A stretch of DNA of 32,911 nucleotides, from positions 1 through 32,911 of the forward strand of contig JAWXBD010000081.1 of NCBI GenBank assembly GCA_034439815.1, in the 5' to 3' direction. Position 1 is the stretch's first letter; the number at the start of each line of letters is the position of its first letter. Source of the stretch: JAEUIT01 sp034439815 (GTDB lineage: Bacteria; Planctomycetota; Phycisphaerae; Phycisphaerales; SM1A02). The position numbers were made by a program, and so were the translations under genes. The notes beneath the pieces were generated by a model. That model saw nothing but the letters and a program-made list of their open reading frames with translations, searched no databases and was not told the origin of the DNA. Shown one piece after another: positions 7,717 through 16,434 of this stretch.

Positions 7717-8862
7717 GTGACTGCGCGACTGAACGATCTTGAACTGCTTACGCGACTCGTCGCAATCGATACGACGAGCTGCAACGCCACGGACGCGCTG
7801 TTCGACTTTGTATGCGAGTACGTGGCGCATTCACGTGTGCGAATCGAGCGGTTTCGCGTCGATGCGGGTCACGAGAACGTACTGCTCGCTGTGGGACCCA
7901 ACTGCGCTGCGGGCGAAGGTCTGCTGCTGTGCGGCCACGTCGATACGGTCCCTGCGGACGAGCCCGAATGGACGAGCGATCCGCGGGCGTTGACCATGCG
8001 CGACGATCGCGTGGTCGGCCGCGGCGCGTGCGACATGAAGGGCTTTGACGCGCTCGCCATCAATCTGCTGCTGGCATGCGCGGACCGCGTGTCGACAGCG
8101 CCGCTGCAAGAACCGCTGTACCTGCTCCTGACGTGCAACGAAGAGATCGGGACGCTCGGCGCCGCCGCCTTCGCGCGGGCGTGGCCGCGCGAGCGTCCGC
8201 TTCCGCGGCGCACACTCGTCGGCGAGCCGACATCGATGCGCGTCGTGCGCGGCCACAAGGGTCATCTCACAATCTCGATCGTCGTCCAGGGCATCGCGGC
8301 GCACAGCGGGTTTCCGATGAAGGGCGTCAACGCGATCGAGCGCGCAGCGCGTGTCATCACCGCGCTGGCGGCGCTGCGCGAAGAGTTCGCGAGAGAACAG
8401 AATGCCGAGAGTGCGCTGTTTCCCGAGGTGCCGTATCCCGTACTCACGACGGCGCGCGTGCGCGGCGGCAGCGCGATCAACGTGATTCCGGAGCGCTGCG
8501 AGATCGATGTCGGCGTGCGGCTCCTGCCGGGGATGCCGAGCAGCGACTGCGTGGCGCGGATCGGCGCTGCGATCGCAGCGGTCTCGACACCGGGCACGGT
8601 GACGGTGCGGCTTACGAACGAGACGCCGGCATTCGCGACGCCGGCAGATCGTCCGCTGCATCTCGAACTCTGCCGCCTCATGGGGCAGCACGGAGACGCC
8701 GGAGTGGGATTTGGCACCGACGCCGGGCGGCTCGCGGCGCTCGGCCTCGATTGCGTGATCTGGGGACCAGGTGACATTGCGAACGCCCATCGAGCGGATG
8801 AATGGATGCCGCTCGAGGAGTTCGCGCGGGCCGCGGCGGTCCTTCGTCAGCTGGTGCGTTGA
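7717..8862 (+). CDS. argE: M20-family deacylase, probably acetylornithine deacetylase
   Basis: A zinc-dependent cytoplasmic amidohydrolase of 381 residues. ArgE removes acetyl from N2-acetylornithine in arginine synthesis. Visible motifs are GHVDTVPADEPEW (metal His and catalytic Asp), GRGACDMKG (bridging Asp), NEEIGTLGA (general-base Glu and metal Glu), VGEPT, the dimerisation-domain segment GIAAHSGFPMKGVNAIE, and near the C-terminus GPGDIANAHRADE with the last metal His. That final motif and the overall length favour ArgE over DapE or peptidase T, but no arginine genes are adjacent. GTG 7717 is preferred because a -10-like TATGCT lies 7 nt upstream. ATG 7705 would add four residues. The gene is divergent from rnr. 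Confidence 0.82.
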   Translation: MTARLNDLELLTRLVAIDTTSCNATDALFDFVCEYVAHSRVRIERFRVDAGHENVLLAVGPNCAAGEGLLLCGHVDTVPADEPEWTSDPRALTMRDDRVVGRGACDMKGFDALAINLLLACADRVSTAPLQEPLYLLLTCNEEIGTLGAAAFARAWPRERPLPRRTLVGEPTSMRVVRGHKGHLTISIVVQGIAAHSGFPMKGVNAIERAARVITALAALREEFAREQNAESALFPEVPYPVLTTARVRGGSAINVIPERCEIDVGVRLLPGMPSSDCVARIGAAIAAVSTPGTVTVRLTNETPAFATPADRPLHLELCRLMGQHGDAGVGFGTDAGRLAALGLDCVIWGPGDIANAHRADEWMPLEEFARAAAVLRQLVR

Positions 8863-9057
8863 GGCGCGCCAGCGTTTGTTCGTGACGGGATTCACAATGA
8901 AATTCATCCATCCTGCGACATAGAGGTTGCAGTCCGTGCGCCGCGCGGTGGAATGACGTGAAGGGATGAGAGAACGTTGGCGATCGCGGTGCCGCGCATG
9001 GGCGGTGGTGAAGCCGCGTGAGGCGTTGAAGTCCACTCGTGCGGGAGGTTTTGTCCT
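8863..9057 (+). other. Intergenic region before the GYF-like gene
   Basis: No gene, hairpin or repeat stands out in these 195 bases. The right end carries a clear Shine-Dalgarno GGGAGG at 9043-9048. The promoter of the next gene is probably here but I cannot place it. Confidence 0.4.
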
Positions 9058-9639
9058 ATGACCAATTCTGTGTCGGGTCCGCCGGCCGTGGCGGCGCAGT
9101 ACCGCTTTCGAACGGACACTGTTGTGTCTACATGGATGACTGCGGAGCAACTGAAGGAAGCGGCCCTGCGTGGCGAGTTGACACTCCACTCGCATATTCA
9201 GCAGGTAGGACACGCTGACTGGGTCGCGGCGACGAATGTGCGCGGACTGACTTTTCCCGAAGTGCACGGCATTGCGATTGCCGCAGAGCCACCGCCGCCG
9301 GCGCCAGTGGCCGAGCCGGTTCACAACGGCGTCACTGCATCCGGACCGGGCGGTTCGGCGCGGCACCCCAAGTTCGCAACGCTGCGTGAAGTGCTCGGGG
9401 CATACTTGAATGCCGATATCGAGATCAATGTTCCTGACGCGAGCGAGCACGGTCTTGCGCGCGTCGTGGCGATCGGACACGATCACTTTGAGCTGACGCT
9501 GGAATCGGATCGGAACCGCGTCTTCATTCCGTACGCGCAGATCCGCGCCATCTGGTCGTGTGAGACGAGCTCGAGTGCGACCTTGACCTATCGCGAAGCA
9601 CACAAGCTGACGGTGGACGTGGAACGCGCCCGCAAGTGA
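9058..9639 (+). CDS. Unknown protein: GYF_2-like N-terminal and beta-rich C-terminal domain
   Basis: 193 residues with no signal peptide or membrane segment. Residues about 14-65 resemble the bacterial GYF_2 fold, a small peptide-binding domain: a short strand, the helix TAEQLKEAALRGELT, then VGHADWVAATNVRGL. A Pro/Ala-rich linker (about 72-100) follows. The C-terminal half reads as alternating strands: a helix with LREVLGAYLNADIEINV, then GLARVVAIGHDHFELTL and RVFIPYAQIRAIWS, a layout reminiscent of Sm/Hfq-like or other small barrels. That second assignment is only an impression. ATG 9058 is supported by GGGAGG 9 nt upstream. The polytopic zinc-ribbon gene follows 31 bp later. Function unknown. 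Confidence 0.75.
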   Translation: MTNSVSGPPAVAAQYRFRTDTVVSTWMTAEQLKEAALRGELTLHSHIQQVGHADWVAATNVRGLTFPEVHGIAIAAEPPPPAPVAEPVHNGVTASGPGGSARHPKFATLREVLGAYLNADIEINVPDASEHGLARVVAIGHDHFELTLESDRNRVFIPYAQIRAIWSCETSSSATLTYREAHKLTVDVERARK

Positions 9640-9658
9640 CGCCGACTTGAGTTGTCGC

Positions 9659-9664
9659 TACTGT
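9659..9664 (+). promoter_or_regulatory. -10-like TACTGT 6 nt before the zinc-ribbon membrane protein
   Basis: TACTGT ends 6 nt before ATG 9671. A CGGAG lies between them but abuts the start codon, too close to serve as a normal Shine-Dalgarno. Confidence 0.35.
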
Positions 9665-9670
9665 CCGGAG

Positions 9671-10864
9671 ATGAAGTCCCGCGCCATCGCTCTTCGGATT
9701 TCGCTGGCCATGCTGGGCGTGACCGCGCTGAGCGGAATCGCGCTGGCGGTCGATCAAGGTTCCGGGTTCTGGGCCCAGCGATTACTGGGAACCGGCATCA
9801 TCGGTGTGATCGTCAGCGGAATGAGCATGCCGTTCGGGGCGCTGGCGGATCGTCCCGGGTGGCGCTTCGCCGGACTCGGCGGCATCGCGTTTCTGACGGT
9901 GCAGTTCGCGCTCGCACTCGTGCTGATCTGGCTGCCTGGAGGGCGGCAGGAGAGCATCGCGTGGTCGATGCTGGCGCTGTTCTTTACGGTGCCGTCGTTG
10001 ATTCTGGCCGGCCTCGCAAGCCCTCATCGCGCATCGCGGACTGCCGTCTGGTGCGCGCTCGTGACCGCGGCCGTCGCGCTGCTGATGCAACTCGTCGACG
10101 CGTGGACGACCGGGCCGAGCGCGTGGAACAGTTCGGCCTGGGGCCGCGGTGATCGGATTGTCAGCTGGAGCTTTTGTCTCCTGGTGGGCGGGCTTGTTGC
10201 AGCGCTGAGTCTTCTCCGCGCGCAGCGGTCGTTCGCATGGCGCTGGTGGCAATGGGCGACGTGGTTCGGTGTTTTCGCGACAGGGCTCGCTGCAGGTCTC
10301 TTCGCAGTCGTGGTGCACCGCATGAACGTCGGCGGTCCCGAGATGGTTTCAGGCTGGTTCGAGTCGGCGATCACACTCGGTGCGATCGGGCTGGGGCTCG
10401 GCGGCACGAATGCAATGAGCCTGCTCAGGCTGAAGGGACACGCGTGGACGCTCCGGATGTTGGCCGTCGGAGCCCTGATGGTGACGCTGCTCATCGCGGT
10501 CGTCATGGCGTGGACAAGCCGGGGATCACTCCTTCCCATGCTCGGTGCCAGCATCATTGTCACGATCAGCGCGCTGCTCGCGACGCTGGTGCTCGCACGC
10601 TTTCAGCGCGAGCCCGAGTATGCCGAGGCGACAAGCGAGTTCGCGTCCATCGAGGTGACATGCCCGCGATGCCGCGGGCATGAGACGCAGCCGCTGGGCA
10701 ACAGCAGTTGCAAGCGGTGCGGGCTTCGATACAACATTCTCGTCGAGGCGCCCAAGTGCGCCGGCTGCGGTCACACGCTGCTGCACCTCACCCGCAACAC
10801 GTGTCCCGAATGTGGGCGCGCCATCGCAACCATCGATGACACGCAGGGACCGCAGCTTGCGTGA
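9671..10864 (+). CDS. Polytopic membrane protein with C-terminal double zinc ribbon
   Basis: About ten hydrophobic segments span the first 320 residues of this 397-residue protein, starting with ISLAMLGVTALSGIALAV. No transporter or enzyme signature is recognised. The cytoplasmic C-terminus (from about residue 325) has four CxxC-type knuckles: CPRC, CKRCG, CAGCG and CPECG. These would bind two zinc ions in a double zinc-ribbon resembling the DZR/zinc-ribbon tails common on planctomycete membrane proteins. ATG 9671 is used; a TTG at 9647 would add eight residues. The gene ends 6 bp from the convergent DUF1501 gene. It may be co-regulated with the preceding GYF-like gene but seems to have its own -10. 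Function unknown. Confidence 0.82.
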   Translation: MKSRAIALRISLAMLGVTALSGIALAVDQGSGFWAQRLLGTGIIGVIVSGMSMPFGALADRPGWRFAGLGGIAFLTVQFALALVLIWLPGGRQESIAWSMLALFFTVPSLILAGLASPHRASRTAVWCALVTAAVALLMQLVDAWTTGPSAWNSSAWGRGDRIVSWSFCLLVGGLVAALSLLRAQRSFAWRWWQWATWFGVFATGLAAGLFAVVVHRMNVGGPEMVSGWFESAITLGAIGLGLGGTNAMSLLRLKGHAWTLRMLAVGALMVTLLIAVVMAWTSRGSLLPMLGASIIVTISALLATLVLARFQREPEYAEATSEFASIEVTCPRCRGHETQPLGNSSCKRCGLRYNILVEAPKCAGCGHTLLHLTRNTCPECGRAIATIDDTQGPQLA

Positions 10865-10870
10865 TCGTGC

Positions 10871-12313
10871 TCAGGTCAGAATATCGGTGCGGACGTTGCC
10901 TTTTACATCGGTCAGACGGAAGTCGCGCCCAGCGTGCTGATACGTCAGCTTTTCATGATCGAGTCCGAGCAAGTGAAGCATCGTCGCGTGCCAGTCGTGA
11001 ATGTCGACCACGCCGTCCACTGATTCAAGACCGTAGTCATCGGTCGCGCCGTAGCTGAAGCCGCCCTTCACGCCGGCGCCGGCCATCCAGGTCGTGAATC
11101 CCTTGTTGTTGTGATCGCGCCCGTCGCCGTTCTGTGCATACGGTGTGCGGCCGAACTCGCCGCCCCACACGACCAGCGTGTCGTCGAGCATGCCGCGCTT
11201 CTTGAGATCACCAAGAAGCGCCGCGATCGGACGATCGACTTCGCCGCACTGCTTCGTGAGATCGTCACGCAGATTCCGATGCGTGTCCCATCCGCCGTGC
11301 GCGACTTCGATGAAGCGCACTCCCGCCTCGGCGAAGCGCCGCGCCATCAGACACTGCCGCGCGAACTTGTCGTCACCGGATCCGTTGCCTGCACCGATTC
11401 CGTACGCATCGAGCGTCGCCTTGCTCTCGCTGGCGAAGTCGAGAAGATCAGGAACCTCGGCCTGCATACGGAACGCCAGTTCGTAGCTTTCAATGACGCC
11501 TTCCATCGACTGCTTCGTCTGCAGATCATTCTTCTCGCGCTTCAGACGCTCCTTGTTCAGGCGCTGCACCAGATCCAGCTGCTCGCGCTGGGCCTTCGTG
11601 TTGAAGCGGTCATTGCCGATGTTGGAGATCGCATCGTCGTCACCGCTGTCGACTGCGCGGCCGCGATTGCGCCTGCCGAGACTCACTGGAACGCCCTGGT
11701 ACATCGCGGGAAGGAACGAACTTCCGTAGTTCTGCGCGCCGCCGTTCTGTGACGGTGGGTCGATCGTGACGAACCCCGGCAGGTTCTTGTTGAGCGTGCC
11801 GAGTCCATACAGCGTCCAGGCGCCCATCGACGGCCGCACGAACTGGAACGATCCGGTGTGCATCTTCATCGATGCTTGCGCGTGCGCCGGGACGTCAGTC
11901 TTCATGCCGCGCAGCAGGCACAGTTCGTCGGCGTGCTTTGCGACCTCGGGAAAGAGATCGCTGATCCACAAGCCGTTTGTGCCGTGCTGCCGGAACTTCC
12001 ACGGCGACGACAGGAGCTTCGCGCCGGCGCGGAGACCGCGACCGTAGCTCTTTCCGTCATCGGTGATGAGCTTCGGCTTGTAGTCGAAGGTGTCGACGTG
12101 CGATGGCCCGCCAGCCATGTATAGAAAGATGACGCGCTTGGCGCGGGCCGGAAAGTGCGGGCTCTTGGGCGCGAGCGGGTCAGTCACCACATCCGCGGCC
12201 CACGCGCTGTGCGCAATGCCGGCAAACGCCAGATAGCCGAAGCCGCATGCCATGTTGCGGAGTAGGTCGCGGCGCGAGAGCGGAGTCGGGAGACGGTTGT
12301 TGCAAAGATCCAT
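10871..12313 (-). CDS. DUF1501 family protein with Tat signal
   Basis: 480 residues. The N-terminus has SRRDLL followed by a hydrophobic stretch ending HSAWA, a twin-arginine export signal, so the protein is exported folded. The body matches the DUF1501 family, distantly related to the alkaline phosphatase/sulfatase fold: GGPSHVDTFDYKP near the start, GGWDTHRNLRDDL in the middle, VVWGGEFGRTPYAQNGDGRDHNNKGF, and VVDIHDWHATMLHLLGLDHEKLTY near the end. The latter His/Asp-rich stretches could hold metal. The gene follows the PSD1 gene by 9 bp with a TGAGG ribosome site overlapping the upstream stop, so the two are cotranscribed. This pairing is a hallmark of planctomycetes. The function is not established biochemically. 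Confidence 0.93.
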   Translation of the reverse strand: MDLCNNRLPTPLSRRDLLRNMACGFGYLAFAGIAHSAWAADVVTDPLAPKSPHFPARAKRVIFLYMAGGPSHVDTFDYKPKLITDDGKSYGRGLRAGAKLLSSPWKFRQHGTNGLWISDLFPEVAKHADELCLLRGMKTDVPAHAQASMKMHTGSFQFVRPSMGAWTLYGLGTLNKNLPGFVTIDPPSQNGGAQNYGSSFLPAMYQGVPVSLGRRNRGRAVDSGDDDAISNIGNDRFNTKAQREQLDLVQRLNKERLKREKNDLQTKQSMEGVIESYELAFRMQAEVPDLLDFASESKATLDAYGIGAGNGSGDDKFARQCLMARRFAEAGVRFIEVAHGGWDTHRNLRDDLTKQCGEVDRPIAALLGDLKKRGMLDDTLVVWGGEFGRTPYAQNGDGRDHNNKGFTTWMAGAGVKGGFSYGATDDYGLESVDGVVDIHDWHATMLHLLGLDHEKLTYQHAGRDFRLTDVKGNVRTDILT

Positions 12314-12322
12314 TGATGTGCC

Positions 12323-14965
12323 TCAGTTGAGCGTGCGGAACTCGCCGCTTTGAAAGAGCGCCTGACAGAACGCGGACCACGCGGCAGTTTCGCTCGATGC
12401 AGCTGGGCGCGGCGCCGCCCGATCGCGCATGCGCCGTCCCGCTCTGCGCCCGCTGGATTCGCCCGTCGCATCTGCCGTCGCCGGCATCGCTTTCACAAAG
12501 TCCTTCAGGAAGGCGCGACTTGCTGACACTTCCGGTCCCTGCGGCCGACGAGCAAAGCAGAGCTCAAATGCCGCGACGATGCGATCGGCGTCAGAACCGT
12601 CGAGGGCCAGAAGCCGCGCGGCGAATGCATCGGCGGCGCTCATCACGTCCGGAGCGTTCATGAGATAGAGCGCCTGCGTCGCGACGTTCGTTTCGGCGCG
12701 GTCGCCCATCACAAAGGTCGGATCGGCGAAGTCGAAGACATCAAGCGATTCCGGAAGCTGATCACGCACGATCGGGAGATAGACGCTGCGCACCGGATCG
12801 TTCCCGGTCAGGTCGAGCAGCTGCCGCTGATCATTTCCGCGCAGCGCTCCCTCGGCGAAGTTGACTGGCGAGCCGATCGGCGGTGCGGTCCGCAGCGTTC
12901 CGGCGACAGCCAGCATCGTGTCGCGGATGGCTTCGGCTTCGAGTCGCTTGCCCGGGAATCGCCACAGCGTGTTGTTCTCTGGATCCAGCGCCTGATTCGC
13001 CGCGTTGCCGTCTGCAGCCAAGCGATACGTGCGGCTGAGCACGAGTTCGCGCACGAGCGCCTTGGTCGACCAGTCGTGCTCCATCAGGCGCACGGCGAGC
13101 CAGTCGAGCAGCGCCTGATCGGTCGGCGGCAGTCCGCCCATGCCGAAGTTGTCGGGCGTCGGCACGATGCCCTTGCCGAACAGATGGAGCCACACGCGAT
13201 TCGCCCACACGCGCGCGGTCAGCGGATTCTCGTCAGCGGTCAGCCACGCCGCGAGCTCGCGACGGCCGCTTCCCTCCGTCACGGGAGTCGTGCTCTCCGT
13301 CATCAGGATCTGTGCGAAGCCGCGCGGAATGCGCTCGCCGGGTTTGTCGATTTCACCTCGGGTCAGGAGCGGCGCGTCCACGGGACGATCGCGTTCGACC
13401 ACGCCCATCGCGACACGATTGATCGCAGTGGCGTGGCCGTCGGCGTCGAAGCGCTCAACGACAGTCTCAAGAATCGCCGACTGATCGCGCTGGTTGCGGA
13501 GACGATTGCGATTGACGGCGTCTTCACGACCGTTCTCGCGCGCCATCTGTGCCTGCTCGGCGCCGCGCTCGTACTCGGCCTTGAGTTTGCTCGCTGCCGC
13601 CGCGATCAGCGATCGGCGCTGCGCCGGCATCGACGGTCCGTTGGGGATGTCCGCGCTTTCGGGAAGCTCGACCAGCGGCGCGACGTGACGATTGCCCGGT
13701 CCGCGCTCTGTGCCGAACGCCGTCAGGCTGGATGCAAAGATGCCGGCGACCGCGTAGTAGTCCTTCTGCGGAATCGGGTCGAACTTGTGGTCATGACAGC
13801 GGGCGCACGCGATCGTGAGCCCGAGAATCCCCTGCGACATCGCATCCACTTGTTCGTCGATCACATCCGCTGCGAACTGCCGCGGATTCTGCGCGCTGTG
13901 CGACTTCGGTCCGATCGCAAGATAGCCGGTGGCGATGAGGTTCTCGGCGCGATCCGTCGCATCCTGTGATGGAAGCAGGTCGCCGGCGATCTGTTCTTGC
14001 ACGAAGAGATCAAACGGCTTGTCCGTGTGAAACGCATTGATCACGTAGTCGCGGTATCGCCACGCATGGGGATACAGCACGTTGCTTTCCTTGCCGCTCG
14101 ACTCGCCGTATCGCGCCACATCGAGCCAGTGCCGTCCCCATCGCTCGCCATAGGCATGCGATGCCAGCAGCCGATCGACGACGGCGGCATGCGCACCGGC
14201 GGACGTGTCGCGTTCAAACGCCGCGATATCTTCCAGTGTCGGCGGGAGTCCGGTGAGATCGAACGTGACCCGGCGCAGCCAGGCGCGCCGATCGGCGTCA
14301 GCAACCGGCGCGACTCCCGCCTCTTCCATCGCGGCCAGCGTGAAGTGATCGACCGTGTTCAGTGGCCACGCGGTGGCGACCACGGGGGGAACGGCCGGCT
14401 TGATCGGCGCGCGGAAGGCCCAGAACGAGCGGCCCTTTTCGAGATCAACACCATACGTGGAGACGGCCGCGCCGCCGCCGCTGATGATGCCTGCGTCGGT
14501 GAATCGCGGGTCAGGTGCACCCATAGTGATCCAGCGCTCAAATTCCGCGATCACGCTGCCATCGAGCTTGCCCTTGGGAGGCATCTGCAGGTCGTCGTCG
14601 GCGTAGCGGAGGGCGCGGAGCAGCAGACTTGACTCGATGTCGCCGGGCACCACGGCCGGGCCCAGGTCGCCGCCCTTGCGAAGCCCGTCGCGTGTATCAA
14701 GGAGAAAGTTGCCACGGACCCGCTTGGCGTCGGCGGCGTGACAGCTGTAGCAGTGTGTGACGAGCACAGGCCGGATCTTGGACTCGAAGAACTGGAGTTC
14801 CTGGGCCGTGGGTGCGAGCTCCTCGATCACCGCCCCAGCCTCGTTCATGGCGTCGTCCGCATCAGCCGGCGTCAGCACACATCCGAGGACAATCACGAAA
14901 ATTCCGGCAAAAAGAGGCGGTGGAGCAGATGGCGACGATTGGTGCGGAGCGCGGTTCGCGGGCAT
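12323..14965 (-). CDS. PSD1-type secreted protein: cytochrome c motif, DUF1549, DUF1553
   Basis: ATG 14965 gives 880 residues beginning with a signal peptide (core LFAGIFVIVLGC; a lipoprotein Cys29 is possible). A single haem-binding motif C72-Y-S-C75-H76 and a downstream LQMPPKGKL with a potential methionine ligand form the planctomycete cytochrome c (PSCyt1) domain. DUF1549 follows (about 180-385; LRRVTFDLTGLPPTLEDI), then DUF1553 (about 600-860; NRVWLHLFGKGIVPTPDNFG, ELVLSRTYRLA), closing with CQALFQSGEFRTLN as the family does. Upstream in-frame ATGs lack a plausible signal sequence. The protein likely acts with the cotranscribed DUF1501 protein in the periplasm or at the cell surface. The reaction is unknown; a redox role is inferred from the haem site. 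Confidence 0.93.
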   Translation of the reverse strand: MPANRAPHQSSPSAPPPLFAGIFVIVLGCVLTPADADDAMNEAGAVIEELAPTAQELQFFESKIRPVLVTHCYSCHAADAKRVRGNFLLDTRDGLRKGGDLGPAVVPGDIESSLLLRALRYADDDLQMPPKGKLDGSVIAEFERWITMGAPDPRFTDAGIISGGGAAVSTYGVDLEKGRSFWAFRAPIKPAVPPVVATAWPLNTVDHFTLAAMEEAGVAPVADADRRAWLRRVTFDLTGLPPTLEDIAAFERDTSAGAHAAVVDRLLASHAYGERWGRHWLDVARYGESSGKESNVLYPHAWRYRDYVINAFHTDKPFDLFVQEQIAGDLLPSQDATDRAENLIATGYLAIGPKSHSAQNPRQFAADVIDEQVDAMSQGILGLTIACARCHDHKFDPIPQKDYYAVAGIFASSLTAFGTERGPGNRHVAPLVELPESADIPNGPSMPAQRRSLIAAAASKLKAEYERGAEQAQMARENGREDAVNRNRLRNQRDQSAILETVVERFDADGHATAINRVAMGVVERDRPVDAPLLTRGEIDKPGERIPRGFAQILMTESTTPVTEGSGRRELAAWLTADENPLTARVWANRVWLHLFGKGIVPTPDNFGMGGLPPTDQALLDWLAVRLMEHDWSTKALVRELVLSRTYRLAADGNAANQALDPENNTLWRFPGKRLEAEAIRDTMLAVAGTLRTAPPIGSPVNFAEGALRGNDQRQLLDLTGNDPVRSVYLPIVRDQLPESLDVFDFADPTFVMGDRAETNVATQALYLMNAPDVMSAADAFAARLLALDGSDADRIVAAFELCFARRPQGPEVSASRAFLKDFVKAMPATADATGESSGRRAGRRMRDRAAPRPAASSETAAWSAFCQALFQSGEFRTLN

Positions 14966-15228
14966 GTCAGATCCACAGGGGTCCAGCTCGGGGGTCCAGC
15001 TCGACAGCTTCGACAGGAGTGGGTTGGCGGCGGACAGCGATGAACGGGACGTCGTCTGTCGGCATTGCGGACCTGAATTCTTTCTGCTCGGAAAGAACAA
15101 AGCAGATCGGTCCCGCCCACAGCATTCGTGATCCTGCGGGGACAATCCTGAGCCCCCGCTCGCGGTTCGTTCGCTGATGCCCCGCGCAGCGGTGGGCCGA
15201 TAGTCCGGGCAGGAGCTGCAGCACACCG
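14966..15228. other. Divergent intergenic region between the PSD1 and binding-protein genes
   Basis: It contains a direct repeat of about 13 bases (GGGGTCCAGCTCG) in tandem at about 14978-15003 and a perfect 7-bp inverted repeat at 15078-15097. An AGGAG at 15211-15215 serves the rightward gene. Promoters for both directions should lie here, but I cannot define them. Confidence 0.5.
15078..15097. repeat. 7-bp inverted repeat in the divergent promoter region
   Basis: TTCTTTC (15078-15084) and GAAAGAA (15091-15097) are perfectly complementary around a 6-nt centre, in an A/T-richer patch roughly midway between divergent starts. The symmetry suits a dimeric regulator or a small RNA hairpin. No regulator gene is adjacent. 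Confidence 0.35.
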
Positions 15229-16434
15229 ATGCCGAGAATTGAGACATACGTCCGGCTGCTCCTCTGCGGGACGGTGCTCGCCGCCGGCGGGTTCCTCGTC
15301 TATCGCAAGTACGAGCGGAAGCAGGTGCCGCTGTTGATTGGCCTTGTCGTCGGCAAAGCCGAGGGATCAACGGCCGCCGCGGCAGCCCGTCTCGCCGCCC
15401 AAGAGGTGTCGAATGAAGGCGGATTCAGGGGCCGGTCGATGGACGTGCTGGTCGGCGAATCCGCCGGCGATCCGCGGGCGGCGGCGGCGGCGGCTGAGCA
15501 GCTCATTCGAAACAGGCAGGTGATCGCCCTGCTCGTTGACGGCAGTCCCGCAGAGTGCGACGCCGTGGCGGAGGTGGCCGGCCGCGCCCGGATCACCGTC
15601 TTCACCGCGCAGCCGTCGCTGGGACTCGACGACGCGGGCGAAGCAATCAAGCTGGGAGGTCTGCCGAATCAGCGGATCGCGCCGGCGATCGCGTGGGCAC
15701 TCGAGGCAGTCGGCGATCGTGTGATTCTCGTCGCCAGCGACGGACCATTGCAGCGGGTTGCCAACGCGATGCTGATGGAACAGATCCGAAGCCAGGCCGG
15801 CACCGTTCTGGAACAGATCTGGATCGGCCGCGACGGCGTCACTCCGGAAAGCGCCGCCGCGCAGATTTCCGCGCTTGTGACGGCGTCGCGCTCCGACCAG
15901 TCGCCGCCAGCCGATCGTCCGCGGCTCATCGTGAGCGGCATCGAGGCGGCGGACGCGGTGAAGTTTGCAGTAGCGCTGCGCAAGGATGGAGTTTCCTCGG
16001 AAGCGTTGCCGACTCTGCACTATGCGCTGGGCGATCACGACATCGCCTCGCTTCACGCGGGGCTGTCCGCGGGCGACTACATCGTCGACGCCACGAGTGA
16101 CGCCGCATATGCGGCGACGCGACTCACCGCGCTGGCTGCGCGCCGTCGTGATGCGATCGATCGCTCCGGCATTCGCGCCGCGGTGCTGGGCTCACGCGTC
16201 AGTTCGCCCTCAGGACCTGTGGCCATTGATCCCCTGACGGCTGCTGCGTGGTTCCGCTGCCGAGTGGGCCGGCTCAATGATGCGAACCAGGTGGTCGAAG
16301 TGTGGAGCGACGAACACGCGACCCGTCCCCGGGCTTGGCCGATCTGGAAGTCGCGCGAGGAATGGCGCGCCATTGCCGACGGCACGACCACCGTGGCCGA
16401 TCCGATGAAAGATGAGGATCGCCCATATGAGTGA
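15229..16434 (+). CDS. Membrane-anchored periplasmic binding protein (branched-chain amino acid/amide type)
   Basis: 401 residues. One N-terminal hydrophobic segment (about 8-24), followed at once by basic residues and no clear cleavage site, suggests an uncleaved inner-membrane anchor. The rest is a type I periplasmic-binding fold: the opening strand PLLIGLVVG, a helix AAARLAAQEVSNEGGFRGR, then paired strands such as VIALLVDGSPAECDAV and VILVASDGPLQRVANAM. The end RAWPIWKSREEW matches the closing segment of AmiC/UrtA-like proteins that bind short amides or urea. No ABC permease or ATPase is nearby. Its stop overlaps the start of a chemoreceptor by 8 nt, so it more likely presents a ligand to that receptor than feeds a transporter. 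AGGAG lies 13 nt before ATG 15229. Confidence 0.78.
   Translation: MPRIETYVRLLLCGTVLAAGGFLVYRKYERKQVPLLIGLVVGKAEGSTAAAAARLAAQEVSNEGGFRGRSMDVLVGESAGDPRAAAAAAEQLIRNRQVIALLVDGSPAECDAVAEVAGRARITVFTAQPSLGLDDAGEAIKLGGLPNQRIAPAIAWALEAVGDRVILVASDGPLQRVANAMLMEQIRSQAGTVLEQIWIGRDGVTPESAAAQISALVTASRSDQSPPADRPRLIVSGIEAADAVKFAVALRKDGVSSEALPTLHYALGDHDIASLHAGLSAGDYIVDATSDAAYAATRLTALAARRRDAIDRSGIRAAVLGSRVSSPSGPVAIDPLTAAAWFRCRVGRLNDANQVVEVWSDEHATRPRAWPIWKSREEWRAIADGTTTVADPMKDEDRPYE

Noticed and set aside
7831..9603. 590-codon minus-strand frame across the ArgE-like and GYF-like genes
   Set aside because: It spans two well-supported plus-strand genes and their gap and is rich in Arg and His.
13076..13969. 297-codon plus-strand frame opposite the PSD1 gene
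   Set aside because: The minus strand is clearly coding (DUF1549/DUF1553 motifs); the plus reading lacks any recognisable feature.
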